From Chitinophagaceae bacterium (GTDB taxonomy: Bacteria; Bacteroidota; Bacteroidia; Chitinophagales; Chitinophagaceae): DNA of 64,000 nt. The stretch lies in the NCBI GenBank assembly GCA_023229465.1, contig JALNZE010000001.1:1-64000 (forward strand). Direction: 5' to 3'. The notes beneath the pieces are model-generated. The model saw nothing but the letters and a program-made list of their open reading frames with translations, had not been told where the DNA came from and made no database searches. Of this stretch, positions 25,329 to 32,769 are shown piece after piece. Position numbers and translations under genes: made by a program. Each line of letters begins with the position of its first letter. Within the stretch, counting starts at the first letter, position 1.

Positions 25329-26765
25329 TTATTTGGAAATGTCCATCAGCTGTTTTGAAAGGCGCAGCAAAGATACCTCATCAAAATGAGAAGTCATCAC
25401 CTGCAGCCCAAAGGGCAGTCCATTAGGGTGTTGGAACAGGGGTATAGAAATAGCGGGTATACCAACCAGGTTGGCAAATACGGTATAGATGTCTGCAAGG
25501 AACATTTCAACCGGGTCATTACTCTTCTCTCCTAATTTAAAAGCAGTGGAAGGTACCGTAGGTGAAATGATCGCATCAAACTCAGCAAAGATAGCGCGGG
25601 TACGATCACTCAAAAGCCTTCTAACCTGTTGAGCCTTAGTAAAATAAGCATCAAAATATCCTGCACTCAGTACAAAGGTTCCCAGCATAATCCTGCGCTG
25701 CACTTCCTTACCAAAACCCTGGCTTCTGGACGCTTTATACAGTTCTGTGAGATCAATACCAGTTAGCGGTGCACGGTAGCCGTATTTGACCCCGTCGAAC
25801 CTTGAAAGGTTACTGGATGCCTCTGCAGTGGTTAAAACATAGTATGTTGGAACAACATACTCAAGTAATTCAAAATCAACTGATTGAACGGTATGCCCGG
25901 CATTTGTTAGTTTTTTGATAAAATAGTTAGTTTGCTGTCTGATAGCAGGGTCAAGGCCGGGATGTTCGAGAGCTTCTTTAAAATAAGCCAGTTTATACTT
26001 TTTGGGTGCAGCAGCTAATTCTTCAGAATAGGCCGGTACTTCCTTCGCTGATACGGTACTGTCAAAATCATCTGTACCGGCAATTACTTCTAAAACCAAT
26101 GCGGCATCATCCACAGATCCTGCAAATATGCCTATCTGGTCAAAAGAAGAGGCATACGCTACCAGGCCATAACGCGATATCCTGCCATAAGTGGGTTTCA
26201 GTCCTACTACCCCACAGAAATCAGCGGGTTGCCTTACAGAGCCCCCTGTATCGCTTCCCAAACTAACCATACACAAACCGGCCTGCACACTTACGGCCGA
26301 ACCACCCGAAGAGCCACCGGGTACCCTTGTTTCATCTACTGCATTTTTAACGGAACCGTATGCAGAGTTCTCATTGCTGCTGCCCATTGCAAATTCATCA
26401 CAGTTCTGACGGCCAATAATGATGGCGCCTGCGGCCAGTAATTTATCAACTGCCGTTGCGTTATAGATAGCTGTAAAATTTTCAAGAATATGTGAGCCCG
26501 CGGAAAGATGGTGTGCTTTATAACTAATCACATCTTTTAATCCAACTACCACACCATGCAGGGGAGCCAGTTGCGTTCCGGTAGTTCTTTGTGCATCCAA
26601 TAATGCTGCATACTGCAAGGCTTCTGCCGCATACACTTCAAGAAATGCATTGAGAGAGGAACGATCATGGATCGCCTGTATATAACTATGAACGGCCTCC
26701 ACACAGGTGGTTTGGCCGTTCTGCAATGCTATATGATAGTCTTTGATTGTGCTGTAGCGAAACAA
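25329..26765 (-). CDS. gatA: Aspartyl/glutamyl-tRNA amidotransferase subunit A
   Basis: 478 residues, apparently starting with TTG at 26765; the first residues (FRYSTIKDYHIALQNGQ) match the normal GatA N-terminus, so no better start exists nearby. Amidase-signature family: catalytic Lys in GLKDVIS, and the cis-Ser and nucleophile Ser in GGSSGGSAVSVQAGL and GSDTGGSVRQPA, then GVVGLKPTYGRISRYGLVAYASSFDQIG. It generates ammonia from glutamine for transamidation of misacylated Glu-tRNA(Gln) or Asp-tRNA(Asn) in the GatCAB complex. gatB and gatC are not next to it. It is 28 bp downstream of tatA. Confidence 0.95.
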   Translation of the reverse strand: MFRYSTIKDYHIALQNGQTTCVEAVHSYIQAIHDRSSLNAFLEVYAAEALQYAALLDAQRTTGTQLAPLHGVVVGLKDVISYKAHHLSAGSHILENFTAIYNATAVDKLLAAGAIIIGRQNCDEFAMGSSNENSAYGSVKNAVDETRVPGGSSGGSAVSVQAGLCMVSLGSDTGGSVRQPADFCGVVGLKPTYGRISRYGLVAYASSFDQIGIFAGSVDDAALVLEVIAGTDDFDSTVSAKEVPAYSEELAAAPKKYKLAYFKEALEHPGLDPAIRQQTNYFIKKLTNAGHTVQSVDFELLEYVVPTYYVLTTAEASSNLSRFDGVKYGYRAPLTGIDLTELYKASRSQGFGKEVQRRIMLGTFVLSAGYFDAYFTKAQQVRRLLSDRTRAIFAEFDAIISPTVPSTAFKLGEKSNDPVEMFLADIYTVFANLVGIPAISIPLFQHPNGLPFGLQVMTSHFDEVSLLRLSKQLMDISK

Positions 26766-26793
26766 AGGCTAAAATGCTTTAGTGGGATGTTAA

Positions 26794-26991
26794 TTACGGT
26801 TGCGTTGTAGTAGACTGGTCTTTCTCTTTCATTCCTTCTTCCAGTTCTTTTTTCACATTGTTCTTGGCATCATTAAATTCCCGTATACCTTTTCCTAAAC
26901 CGCGCATAAATTCCGGAATTTTTCTTCCGCCAAATAATACCAATACTACCACAGCGATAAGCGCTATTTCCTGAAATCCTAAGTTGCCCAT
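26794..26991 (-). CDS. tatA: Sec-independent translocase subunit TatA
   Basis: 65 residues from ATG at 26991 (MGNLGFQEIALIAVVVLVLFGGRKIPEFMRGLGKGIREF). One N-terminal membrane helix, the FGG hinge, an amphipathic helix, then a charged C-terminal tail ending KEKDQSTTTQP. It forms the pore-building component of the twin-arginine pathway for folded proteins; tatC is not in the window. The DUF1501 protein encoded at 48285-49856 has a twin-arginine motif and is a likely client. An exact -7 element lies 20 nt upstream. Confidence 0.95.
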   Translation of the reverse strand: MGNLGFQEIALIAVVVLVLFGGRKIPEFMRGLGKGIREFNDAKNNVKKELEEGMKEKDQSTTTQP

Positions 26992-27011
26992 AAAAATTGT
27001 TTTAAGAGAAT

Positions 27012-27019
27012 CAAAGTTA
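27012..27019 (-). promoter_or_regulatory. -7 promoter element of tatA (and probably gatA)
   Basis: Minus-strand TAACTTTG, an exact TAnnTTTG match, 20 nt upstream of the tatA ATG. Confidence 0.5.
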
Positions 27020-27079
27020 AGGCAAAACAAATGTCTTGTCCTAAAAATATATATTGCCCACTATGTTAAAAATCATAAA

Positions 27080-27122
27080 AAAGGCGGAAGGCCTTAGTCA
27101 TCACTAAGGGTCTTCCGCCTTT
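27080..27122 (-). terminator. Terminator after rplS
   Basis: An 11-bp outer stem (AAAGGCGGAAG with CTTCCGCCTTT) and a 6-bp inner stem (CCTTAG with CTAAGG) form a long hairpin followed on the minus strand by a T-run. It lies 23 bp after the rplS stop and insulates tatA. Confidence 0.88.
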
Positions 27123-27145
27123 ACCTATTTTGTAAACCGGGGTTC

Positions 27146-27496
27146 TTAGAAGCGTTTTTCCTTGATACGGGCGCTTTTACCACTGCGCTCACGCAGGTAG
27201 TACAATTTGGCACGACGAACTTTACCCGTTTTATTCAGTAAGATAGAATCAATATTGGGAGAAAGGATAGGGAAAAGACGTTCCACGCCCACCCCATCAG
27301 ATATTTTACGAACAGTAAATGAAGCGGTAGCGCCATTTCCCTGTTTTTTTATCACATCTCCGCGAAAACTCTGGATACGCTCTTTACCACCCTCAACAAT
27401 TTTATAGTTAACGGTAATATTATCTCCTGCCTTAAAGGCGGGATGGGTTTTTTGGGTTGTTAACTGGTCGTGTACAAACTGAACTGCTGCGTTCAT
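27146..27496 (-). CDS. rplS: 50S ribosomal protein L19
   Basis: 116 residues, normal length. Located at the 30S-50S interface. The family pattern is clear: FKAGDNITVNYKIVEGGKERIQSFRGDVIKKQGNGATASFTVRKIS, then GVGVERLFPILSPNIDSI and the basic C-terminus KVRRAKLYYLRERSGKSARIKEKRF. It stands alone here (no trmD or rimM next to it), with its own promoter and terminator. Confidence 0.98.
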   Translation of the reverse strand: MNAAVQFVHDQLTTQKTHPAFKAGDNITVNYKIVEGGKERIQSFRGDVIKKQGNGATASFTVRKISDGVGVERLFPILSPNIDSILLNKTGKVRRAKLYYLRERSGKSARIKEKRF

Positions 27497-27516
27497 AATT
27501 TTTATTTTTCGGACGG

Positions 27517-27524
27517 CAAAGGTA
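27517..27524 (-). promoter_or_regulatory. -7 promoter element of rplS
   Basis: Minus-strand TACCTTTG, an exact TAnnTTTG match, 20 nt upstream of the rplS ATG. A heptamer array starts 6 bp upstream of it and covers the -33 region. Confidence 0.55.
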
Positions 27525-27530
27525 GGGAAA

Positions 27531-27565
27531 TAATTAATAATTAATAACTTAGTAATTAGTAATTT
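27531..27565. repeat. Degenerate AT-rich heptamer array between rny and rplS
   Basis: Five 7-bp units: TAATTAA, TAATTAA, TAACTTA, GTAATTA, GTAATTT. They run from 2 bp after the rny stop to 6 bp before the rplS -7 element. Confidence 0.55.
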
Positions 27566-27567
27566 TT

Positions 27568-29133
27568 TTATCTCGCTACGTTTATCGCCCTCTTTTCTCT
27601 GATGACGGTTACTTTAATCTGACCGGGATAGGTCATTTCTGTCTGTATTTTCTGGGCTATTTCAAAGCTTAATTTATCGCTGTCCACGTCACTAACCTTA
27701 TCTGCCTCAACAATTACCCTCAATTCACGTCCAGCCTGGATAGCATAGGCTTTCTCAACACCGGGATAGGCCATGGCCAGGTTTTCCAGGTCCTTGATAC
27801 GTTGCAGGTATTGTTGCATAATCTCACGGCGGGCACCCGGGCGGGCACCACTAATGGCATCGCAGGCCTGCACAATAGGAGAAATCACATATTGCATCTC
27901 CATCTCATCATGGTGTGCGCCAATAGCATTCACTACTGCCGGATTTTCGCCATATTTCTCTGCTAATTTAGCTCCTAACAGCGCGTGAGTCAGTTCAGTT
28001 TCTTCATCGGGCACTTTTCCAATATCGTGCAAAAGACCGGCACGTTTGGCCAATTTGGGGTTCATACCCAATTCTGCGGCCATTATAGCGCATAAATTGG
28101 CAGTTTCTCTGCTATGCATTAAGAGGTTCTGCCCGTAAGAAGAGCGGAAACGCATCTTACCCACCAGTCTTACCAGTTCTTTATGCAAACCATGAATACC
28201 CATTTCGATCACGGTTCTTTCACCAATTTCCATAATCTGCTCTTCCAGCTGGCGGCGTGTTTTCTCCACTACTTCCTCAATCCTTGCGGGGTGGATACGT
28301 CCATCAGATACCAGTCTTTGCAAACTCAAACGGGCTATTTCCCTGCGTAATGGATCGAATGAAGAAAGAATAATCGCTTCAGGTGTATCATCCACAATCA
28401 GGTCTACCCCGGTGGCCGCTTCAATGGCCCGGATATTCCGTCCCTCACGACCAATAATCTGACCTTTAATCTCGTCGGTTTCCAGGTTAAATACGGTAAC
28501 GGTATTCTCAATGGTTACCTCTGCGGCAGTACGCTGGATAGATTGTATAACAATCTTACGTGCTTCTTTATTTGCTTTCAGCTTAGCATCTTCAATAATT
28601 TCCTGCTGAAGGGTCAAAGCCTGCGAATGGGCCTCTGCTTTCAGGCTTTCCACCAATTGAGATTTGGCTTCTTCCGCGCTTAACCCGGCAATTTTTTCCA
28701 GGCGTCGGATATGCTCTTCCTGGTGCTTCTCCAGTTCAGTACGCTTCATATTAACCACTTCAATCTGGCGATTGAGGTTGTCTTTGATTACCTCATTTTC
28801 CTTAAACTGCTTATCTAATGAGGCCTCTTTCTGGTTAATCGAGATTTCTTTTTGTTTGATCTTGTTCTCGATTTCACCCAGTTTGCGGTTTCTGTCAAGT
28901 ACATCACGGTCGTAGTCAGATTTTAACTGAACATACTTCTCTTTAGCTTCAAGTTGTTTCTCCTTCTTGATGGTTTCAGCCCTGAGTTCGGCTTCCTTCA
29001 GAATGTTTTTAGCCTGGTATTCAGCTTCTTCTATCTGTTTTTTGGTGTTTTTAGAGAAGATTAGCCTACCCGCTATAATCCCCACAATTAGTGCACTTAC
29101 ACCAATTATAATCAATTGTACTGTTGGTTCCAT
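27568..29133 (-). CDS. rny: Ribonuclease Y
   Basis: 521 residues, full length. Membrane-anchored endoribonuclease starting mRNA decay. N-terminal membrane helix (LIIIGVSALIVGIIAGRLIF), a long charged coiled coil (about 25-210), a KH domain with GQIIGREGRNIRAIEAATGVDLIVDDTPE, then the HD domain with HSRETANLCAIMA and AGLLHDIGKV, followed by HHDE for metal binding. It is downstream of zapA; the gap of 144 bp between them contains no clear RNA gene. Confidence 0.96.
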   Translation of the reverse strand: MEPTVQLIIIGVSALIVGIIAGRLIFSKNTKKQIEEAEYQAKNILKEAELRAETIKKEKQLEAKEKYVQLKSDYDRDVLDRNRKLGEIENKIKQKEISINQKEASLDKQFKENEVIKDNLNRQIEVVNMKRTELEKHQEEHIRRLEKIAGLSAEEAKSQLVESLKAEAHSQALTLQQEIIEDAKLKANKEARKIVIQSIQRTAAEVTIENTVTVFNLETDEIKGQIIGREGRNIRAIEAATGVDLIVDDTPEAIILSSFDPLRREIARLSLQRLVSDGRIHPARIEEVVEKTRRQLEEQIMEIGERTVIEMGIHGLHKELVRLVGKMRFRSSYGQNLLMHSRETANLCAIMAAELGMNPKLAKRAGLLHDIGKVPDEETELTHALLGAKLAEKYGENPAVVNAIGAHHDEMEMQYVISPIVQACDAISGARPGARREIMQQYLQRIKDLENLAMAYPGVEKAYAIQAGRELRVIVEADKVSDVDSDKLSFEIAQKIQTEMTYPGQIKVTVIREKRAINVAR

Positions 29134-29229
29134 TTTTTTGGCAAGTTTTAAAATAGTTCACAATATGTCTTTTTTCACATACCATATTACTGTAATAAGT
29201 AAATGATAGGGAACGAAGATAATTAAATA

Positions 29230-29257
29230 AGTAAGAAGTATGGGATAAGAAGTTTGA
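29230..29257. repeat. Weak heptamer-like array between zapA and rny
   Basis: Units AGTAAGA, AGTATGG, GATAAGA, AGTTTGA each share five or more of seven bases with the first. It is degenerate and could be chance; listed because it has the same period and the same position between genes as the other arrays. Confidence 0.3.
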
Positions 29258-29277
29258 ACTTATCGGGGATTGACGGC

Positions 29278-29574
29278 TTACTTACTTTCCTGAAGGGCTT
29301 TATCAACTAATTTTTCGAGGGAGCTTAGTTTTTCTGCGGCAATAGTAAGGGCTAACTGATCCGTACCGGTTCGGTTTTGTTCAGTAGCGAACCAGAGGAG
29401 AACCATAGAAACATAGTCCTGCATATCCTTTCCGGCAAACTGCGTCTTGAATTCGCCGATTTTATCATTGATGAGCGTGGCCGTTTTACGAACCATTTCT
29501 TCATCGGCCACTTCAATTTTCAGGCGGTAACTTCTATCGGCTATCAGGATATTTACGGGTATCAGTTCAGGCAT
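29278..29574 (-). CDS. zapA: Cell division protein ZapA
   Basis: 98 residues. The N-terminal globular domain has the ZapA pattern IPVNILIADRSYRLKIEVADEEMVRKTATLINDKI, followed by a helical/coiled-coil region (YVSMVLLWFATEQ and later LSSLEKLVDKAL). ZapA binds FtsZ and cross-links protofilaments at midcell. It follows the coiled-coil gene by 4 bp, so they are almost certainly co-translated. Confidence 0.9.
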   Translation of the reverse strand: MPELIPVNILIADRSYRLKIEVADEEMVRKTATLINDKIGEFKTQFAGKDMQDYVSMVLLWFATEQNRTGTDQLALTIAAEKLSSLEKLVDKALQESK

Positions 29575-29578
29575 GTAG

Positions 29579-29866
29579 TTAGGTATTTAGCATGGCCAGG
29601 CATTTATCAATCTCTTTCAAATAAATATCAATCCGTTTGCCCAAAGCGCTTTTATCCTCCTCATTAAGATGCAGGGAACCTATCTTCAAAGTATCCACTT
29701 GCTGTTGTAACGACTGAATCTGCCGGTCCTTCCCGGCATCAATACCTTCGGTTTTTTCCAGTTCTTTTTTTAAACGCTGGTTGTCCCGCTGCAATACAGC
29801 CTGCTGCCGCAACAGTTGCTGCAGCTTATCCTGTATGTTTTTTATTTGAAGATCAAGGTCAACCAT
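29579..29866 (-). CDS. Small coiled-coil protein next to ZapA (possible ZapB-like partner)
   Basis: 95 residues, nearly all heptad-rich helix: QIKNIQDKLQQLLRQQAVLQRDNQRLKKELEKTEG, then DRQIQSLQQQVDTLK and a short C-terminal helix (SALGKRIDIYLKEIDKCLAML). No signal peptide. I do not recognise a named family, but its position 4 bp upstream of zapA and its shape resemble the small coiled-coil division factor ZapB, which binds ZapA in enterobacteria. That role is inference only. It lies between pheT and zapA in the same direction. Confidence 0.72.
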   Translation of the reverse strand: MVDLDLQIKNIQDKLQQLLRQQAVLQRDNQRLKKELEKTEGIDAGKDRQIQSLQQQVDTLKIGSLHLNEEDKSALGKRIDIYLKEIDKCLAMLNT

Positions 29867-29940
29867 CTGTCTAAGATAACTGCAATACAGAAGAATCGTG
29901 CATTTTTACCGCACTTATTATTAACGGTAAATATGGCAAT

Positions 29941-32358
29941 TTATTTCCTGATCTCTGCCAACAATTCATTTTCAAAACCTTCTACCAGTTTAGCCATCAT
30001 GCTATCTACTTCCACATCTGTTAGTGTTTTACCTTCATCGGCAAAAGTAAAGCTGATGGCCATCGACTTTTTACCGGACCCTATTTTTTCACTTTCAAAA
30101 ACGTCAAATAAACGCATTCCTTTCAGCTTGGTTAGTTTTACTTTTTTTACGGTCTGCTCAATTAATTCGTAGGTAGTGGCCCGGCTTACCACCATGGCAA
30201 GATCACGCTGCATGCCGGGGAACTTATTTACTTCCCTGTAACGGATCTTATTATTTGTAACCGCATCCAACAATACTGCAAACTGAATGTCAAGGATACA
30301 TACAGGTTGCTTAATATCAAAAGTCTGTAGTTTATGCCGGCTCACTTCTGCCAGATTTCCTATCAATTGTTTTCCCTGGTAAATATCCAATGTTGCGCCT
30401 GCCTGTTCAGTTGCTGCAAACCGAATAGCGTCTAACCCACACAAAGTAAAAAGGGCGGTAGCCAGGCCTTTGATCCGGTAAAAATCCAGTTGCTTTCCTT
30501 TCTCATTCCATGTATCCGCATGAGCAGAACCGGTTATATACAAACAGAGGTGTTCTTCTTCCAGGTATTCACCAATGCCCTTTGTGGTATATGTTTTACC
30601 AAATTCAAATAACTGCAGATCATTGTTTCTGCGGTTAAGATTATAGGCGATGGATTCCAGCCCGGTTTCCAACATAGACGGCCTCAGTACATTCAGTTCT
30701 TCGCTCAGGTTATTCAGCATCTTCACCGTTGTAGCCAATACTTCTTCCTCAAAATATTTACTATTGGTAATGGAGTTGGTGAGTATCTCAACAAACCCCT
30801 GCCCCACCAGGTAATTCGCAATCTTATCTTTCAGTGATTCTTTCAGTCCCAGTTCTTCTACTGCCGGACTAATGGTAATGGTAGACGGAATGTCAATACT
30901 ATCGAGACCGTCAATCCTGAGAATTTCTTCCACAATATCAGCAGGTAAACTGATATCAGGTTTGCTGTAAGGCACCGCCACACGCAATTCATCCTGTCTT
31001 TCCCGCACAATTTCGAATCCCAGGCCGGTCAATATTTTTTTAATTTTATCGGAATGATAATTTTTACCGCTTAATTTTTTTAAGTAATGATTTTTTAAGG
31101 CTACTTCGGTTTTTGGTTTGGGGTCTGGATAGATATCCACTACCTCACTGCTTATTAAACCACCTGCTGTTTCTTTCATTAACAGGGCCGCTCTTTTCAG
31201 CACATTCACTGTGTTTGAAATATCAACTCCTTTTTCAAACCTGGTAGCCGCATCCGTTCTCAGATCATGAAGAACAGATGTTTTACGGATACTGATGGGA
31301 TTGAACCAGGCGCTCTCCAGAAAAATGCGGGTTGTATTGGCAGTTACACCACTATCCAGTCCGCCAAATACGCCTGCCATACACATACCCTCTGCCGCAT
31401 TACAGATCATCAGGTCTTCACCGCTTACTTTTCTTTCCTTCCCATCCAATGAAATAAACTTAGTGGCTTCCGGCAGGTTTTGTATGATAATGGTATTACC
31501 GGTAATCTTATCGGCATCAAAAGCATGCAGGGGCTGCCCCGTTTCATGTAATATAAAATTGGTGATATCTACAATATTGTTGATCGTCCGCTGCCCAATA
31601 GCTGTTAACCTGTCTTTTAACCATTGAGGTGATTCTGCCACAGATAATCCACTAATGGTTACCCCTGCATACCGCTGACAAGCTTCTTTATTTTCAATGA
31701 TTACTTTAATAGTAAGAAGGGTATTATCTGCTTTGAATGCATGGCTGAACGGGTATCTTGCTTTGGCTTCCTGCTGGTGAAAATTGATATAGGCACATAC
31801 GTCTCTGGCTACTCCTAAATGACTCATTGCATCCATCCGGTTAGGGGTCAGGCCTATTTCGTAAATCCAGTCGGAATAGGGTTTAAAATAGTCGGCGGCA
31901 GGTGACCCCACTACTGCATTTGCAGGTAATACAATAATCCCATCATGACTATGGCCAATGCCAATTTCATCCTCGGCACAGATCATTCCATAACTTTCAA
32001 TACCCCGTATTTTTGCAACCTTCATGGTAAGAGGCTCTCCTGTTAAGGGATAAATAGTTGTTCCGGTGACTGCTACCACTACTTTCTGGCCCGCTGCCAC
32101 ATTTGCTGCCCCACATACTATCTGCAAAGGATCAGCAGACCCTACAGCTACTTTTGTGCGTTTTAATTTATCGGCACCAGGATGCGGAAGACATTCAAGT
32201 ACTTCACCTATTACCAATCCTGCCAGTCCCCCTTTAATACTTTCAAATTTTTCCAGGCTTTCTACCTCTAATCCAATAGAAGTAAGGATTTTTGAAAGCT
32301 TTTCGGGTTCAATTATTTCGGGGAGGTAATCACTTAACCAGTTATAACTAATCGTCAT
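29941..32358 (-). CDS. pheT: Phenylalanyl-tRNA synthetase subunit beta
   Basis: 805 residues from ATG at 32358 (MTISYNWLSDYLPEII); an in-frame ATG at 32433 would pass through the promoter element. Bacterial-type domain order: N-terminal region, EMAP-like tRNA-binding domain (about 40-150, LVIGEVLECLPHPGADKLK), B3/B4 editing domain (about 200-400, QRYAGVTISGL and NIVDITNFILHETGQPLHAFD), B5 (about 400-475), catalytic-like core (LEFGKTY) and C-terminal FDX-ACB (NKFPGMQRDLAMVV, ending EIRK). It pairs with PheS, not encoded here. Exact -7 element 23 nt upstream. Confidence 0.97.
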   Translation of the reverse strand: MTISYNWLSDYLPEIIEPEKLSKILTSIGLEVESLEKFESIKGGLAGLVIGEVLECLPHPGADKLKRTKVAVGSADPLQIVCGAANVAAGQKVVVAVTGTTIYPLTGEPLTMKVAKIRGIESYGMICAEDEIGIGHSHDGIIVLPANAVVGSPAADYFKPYSDWIYEIGLTPNRMDAMSHLGVARDVCAYINFHQQEAKARYPFSHAFKADNTLLTIKVIIENKEACQRYAGVTISGLSVAESPQWLKDRLTAIGQRTINNIVDITNFILHETGQPLHAFDADKITGNTIIIQNLPEATKFISLDGKERKVSGEDLMICNAAEGMCMAGVFGGLDSGVTANTTRIFLESAWFNPISIRKTSVLHDLRTDAATRFEKGVDISNTVNVLKRAALLMKETAGGLISSEVVDIYPDPKPKTEVALKNHYLKKLSGKNYHSDKIKKILTGLGFEIVRERQDELRVAVPYSKPDISLPADIVEEILRIDGLDSIDIPSTITISPAVEELGLKESLKDKIANYLVGQGFVEILTNSITNSKYFEEEVLATTVKMLNNLSEELNVLRPSMLETGLESIAYNLNRRNNDLQLFEFGKTYTTKGIGEYLEEEHLCLYITGSAHADTWNEKGKQLDFYRIKGLATALFTLCGLDAIRFAATEQAGATLDIYQGKQLIGNLAEVSRHKLQTFDIKQPVCILDIQFAVLLDAVTNNKIRYREVNKFPGMQRDLAMVVSRATTYELIEQTVKKVKLTKLKGMRLFDVFESEKIGSGKKSMAISFTFADEGKTLTDVEVDSMMAKLVEGFENELLAEIRK

Positions 32359-32381
32359 AGTTGCTTGCTCTTTACTGGAAT

Positions 32382-32389
32382 CAAAAATA
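32382..32389 (-). promoter_or_regulatory. -7 promoter element of pheT
   Basis: Minus-strand TATTTTTG, an exact TAnnTTTG match, 23 nt upstream of the pheT ATG at 32358. Confidence 0.5.
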
Positions 32390-32547
32390 GGTGATAAAGT
32401 TGATTGACGATTTGAGTGCCTGAAATTCAGCATTTTACCCTCATCAGTTACAGCTTTTCATGCTATTTAACCCTGTTTTTTCTGAAAATCTTTCTTCACA
32501 GCAAATTGTTAATTAATCCGTTTACAGGTCGAAAAACTTTTGAATTT

Positions 32548-32621
32548 GGTGGATAAGCATAGTAAATTGTGTGAATAGGGCAGCAAAGGTTGTGAACAGA
32601 GCTCGGAAAACCTGTGGATGA
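32548..32621 (+). repeat. Array of four DnaA-box-like 9-mers spaced 21-22 bp
   Basis: GGTGGATAA (32548), TGTGAATAG (32570), TGTGAACAG (32591) and TGTGGATGA (32613), all in the same orientation, at intervals of 22, 21 and 22 bp. Against TGTGNAWAA, the reverse complement of the E. coli consensus TTWTNCACA, they have 1, 1, 2 and 1 mismatches. Flanks are partly conserved too, with an A-rich end to each unit. The arrangement resembles iterons or a DnaA-binding array. Confidence 0.5.
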
Positions 32622-32769
32622 ATAATGAAAGAAAAAATTTTTTCGCACCCCCTTCTAACACATATATTCGCTCCCCTTATCTGGCTGGTAACAATTTCGT
32701 AACATTGAACTGAAACCTGCAAAGAAGAACTGAATAAGGTTTACTAACCCTAATTGAATTGAACTGACA

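Larger units (their letters stand above)
32359..32769. other. pheT-dnaB divergent intergenic region (about 410 bp), no gene
   Basis: The longest gap in the window. It holds the pheT promoter, four regularly spaced DnaA-box-like 9-mers (32548-32621), an AT-rich run immediately after them (about 32619-32643), and a near-match -7 element for dnaB (TAACATTG, 32700-32707). Short open frames crossing it have no coding character. Confidence 0.6.

Noticed and set aside
29134..29277. Possible 6S RNA or other small RNA between zapA and rny, as in some other bacteria
   Set aside because: No long imperfect hairpin with a central bubble could be traced by eye; the region is AT-rich and looks like spacer with a weak heptamer pattern.
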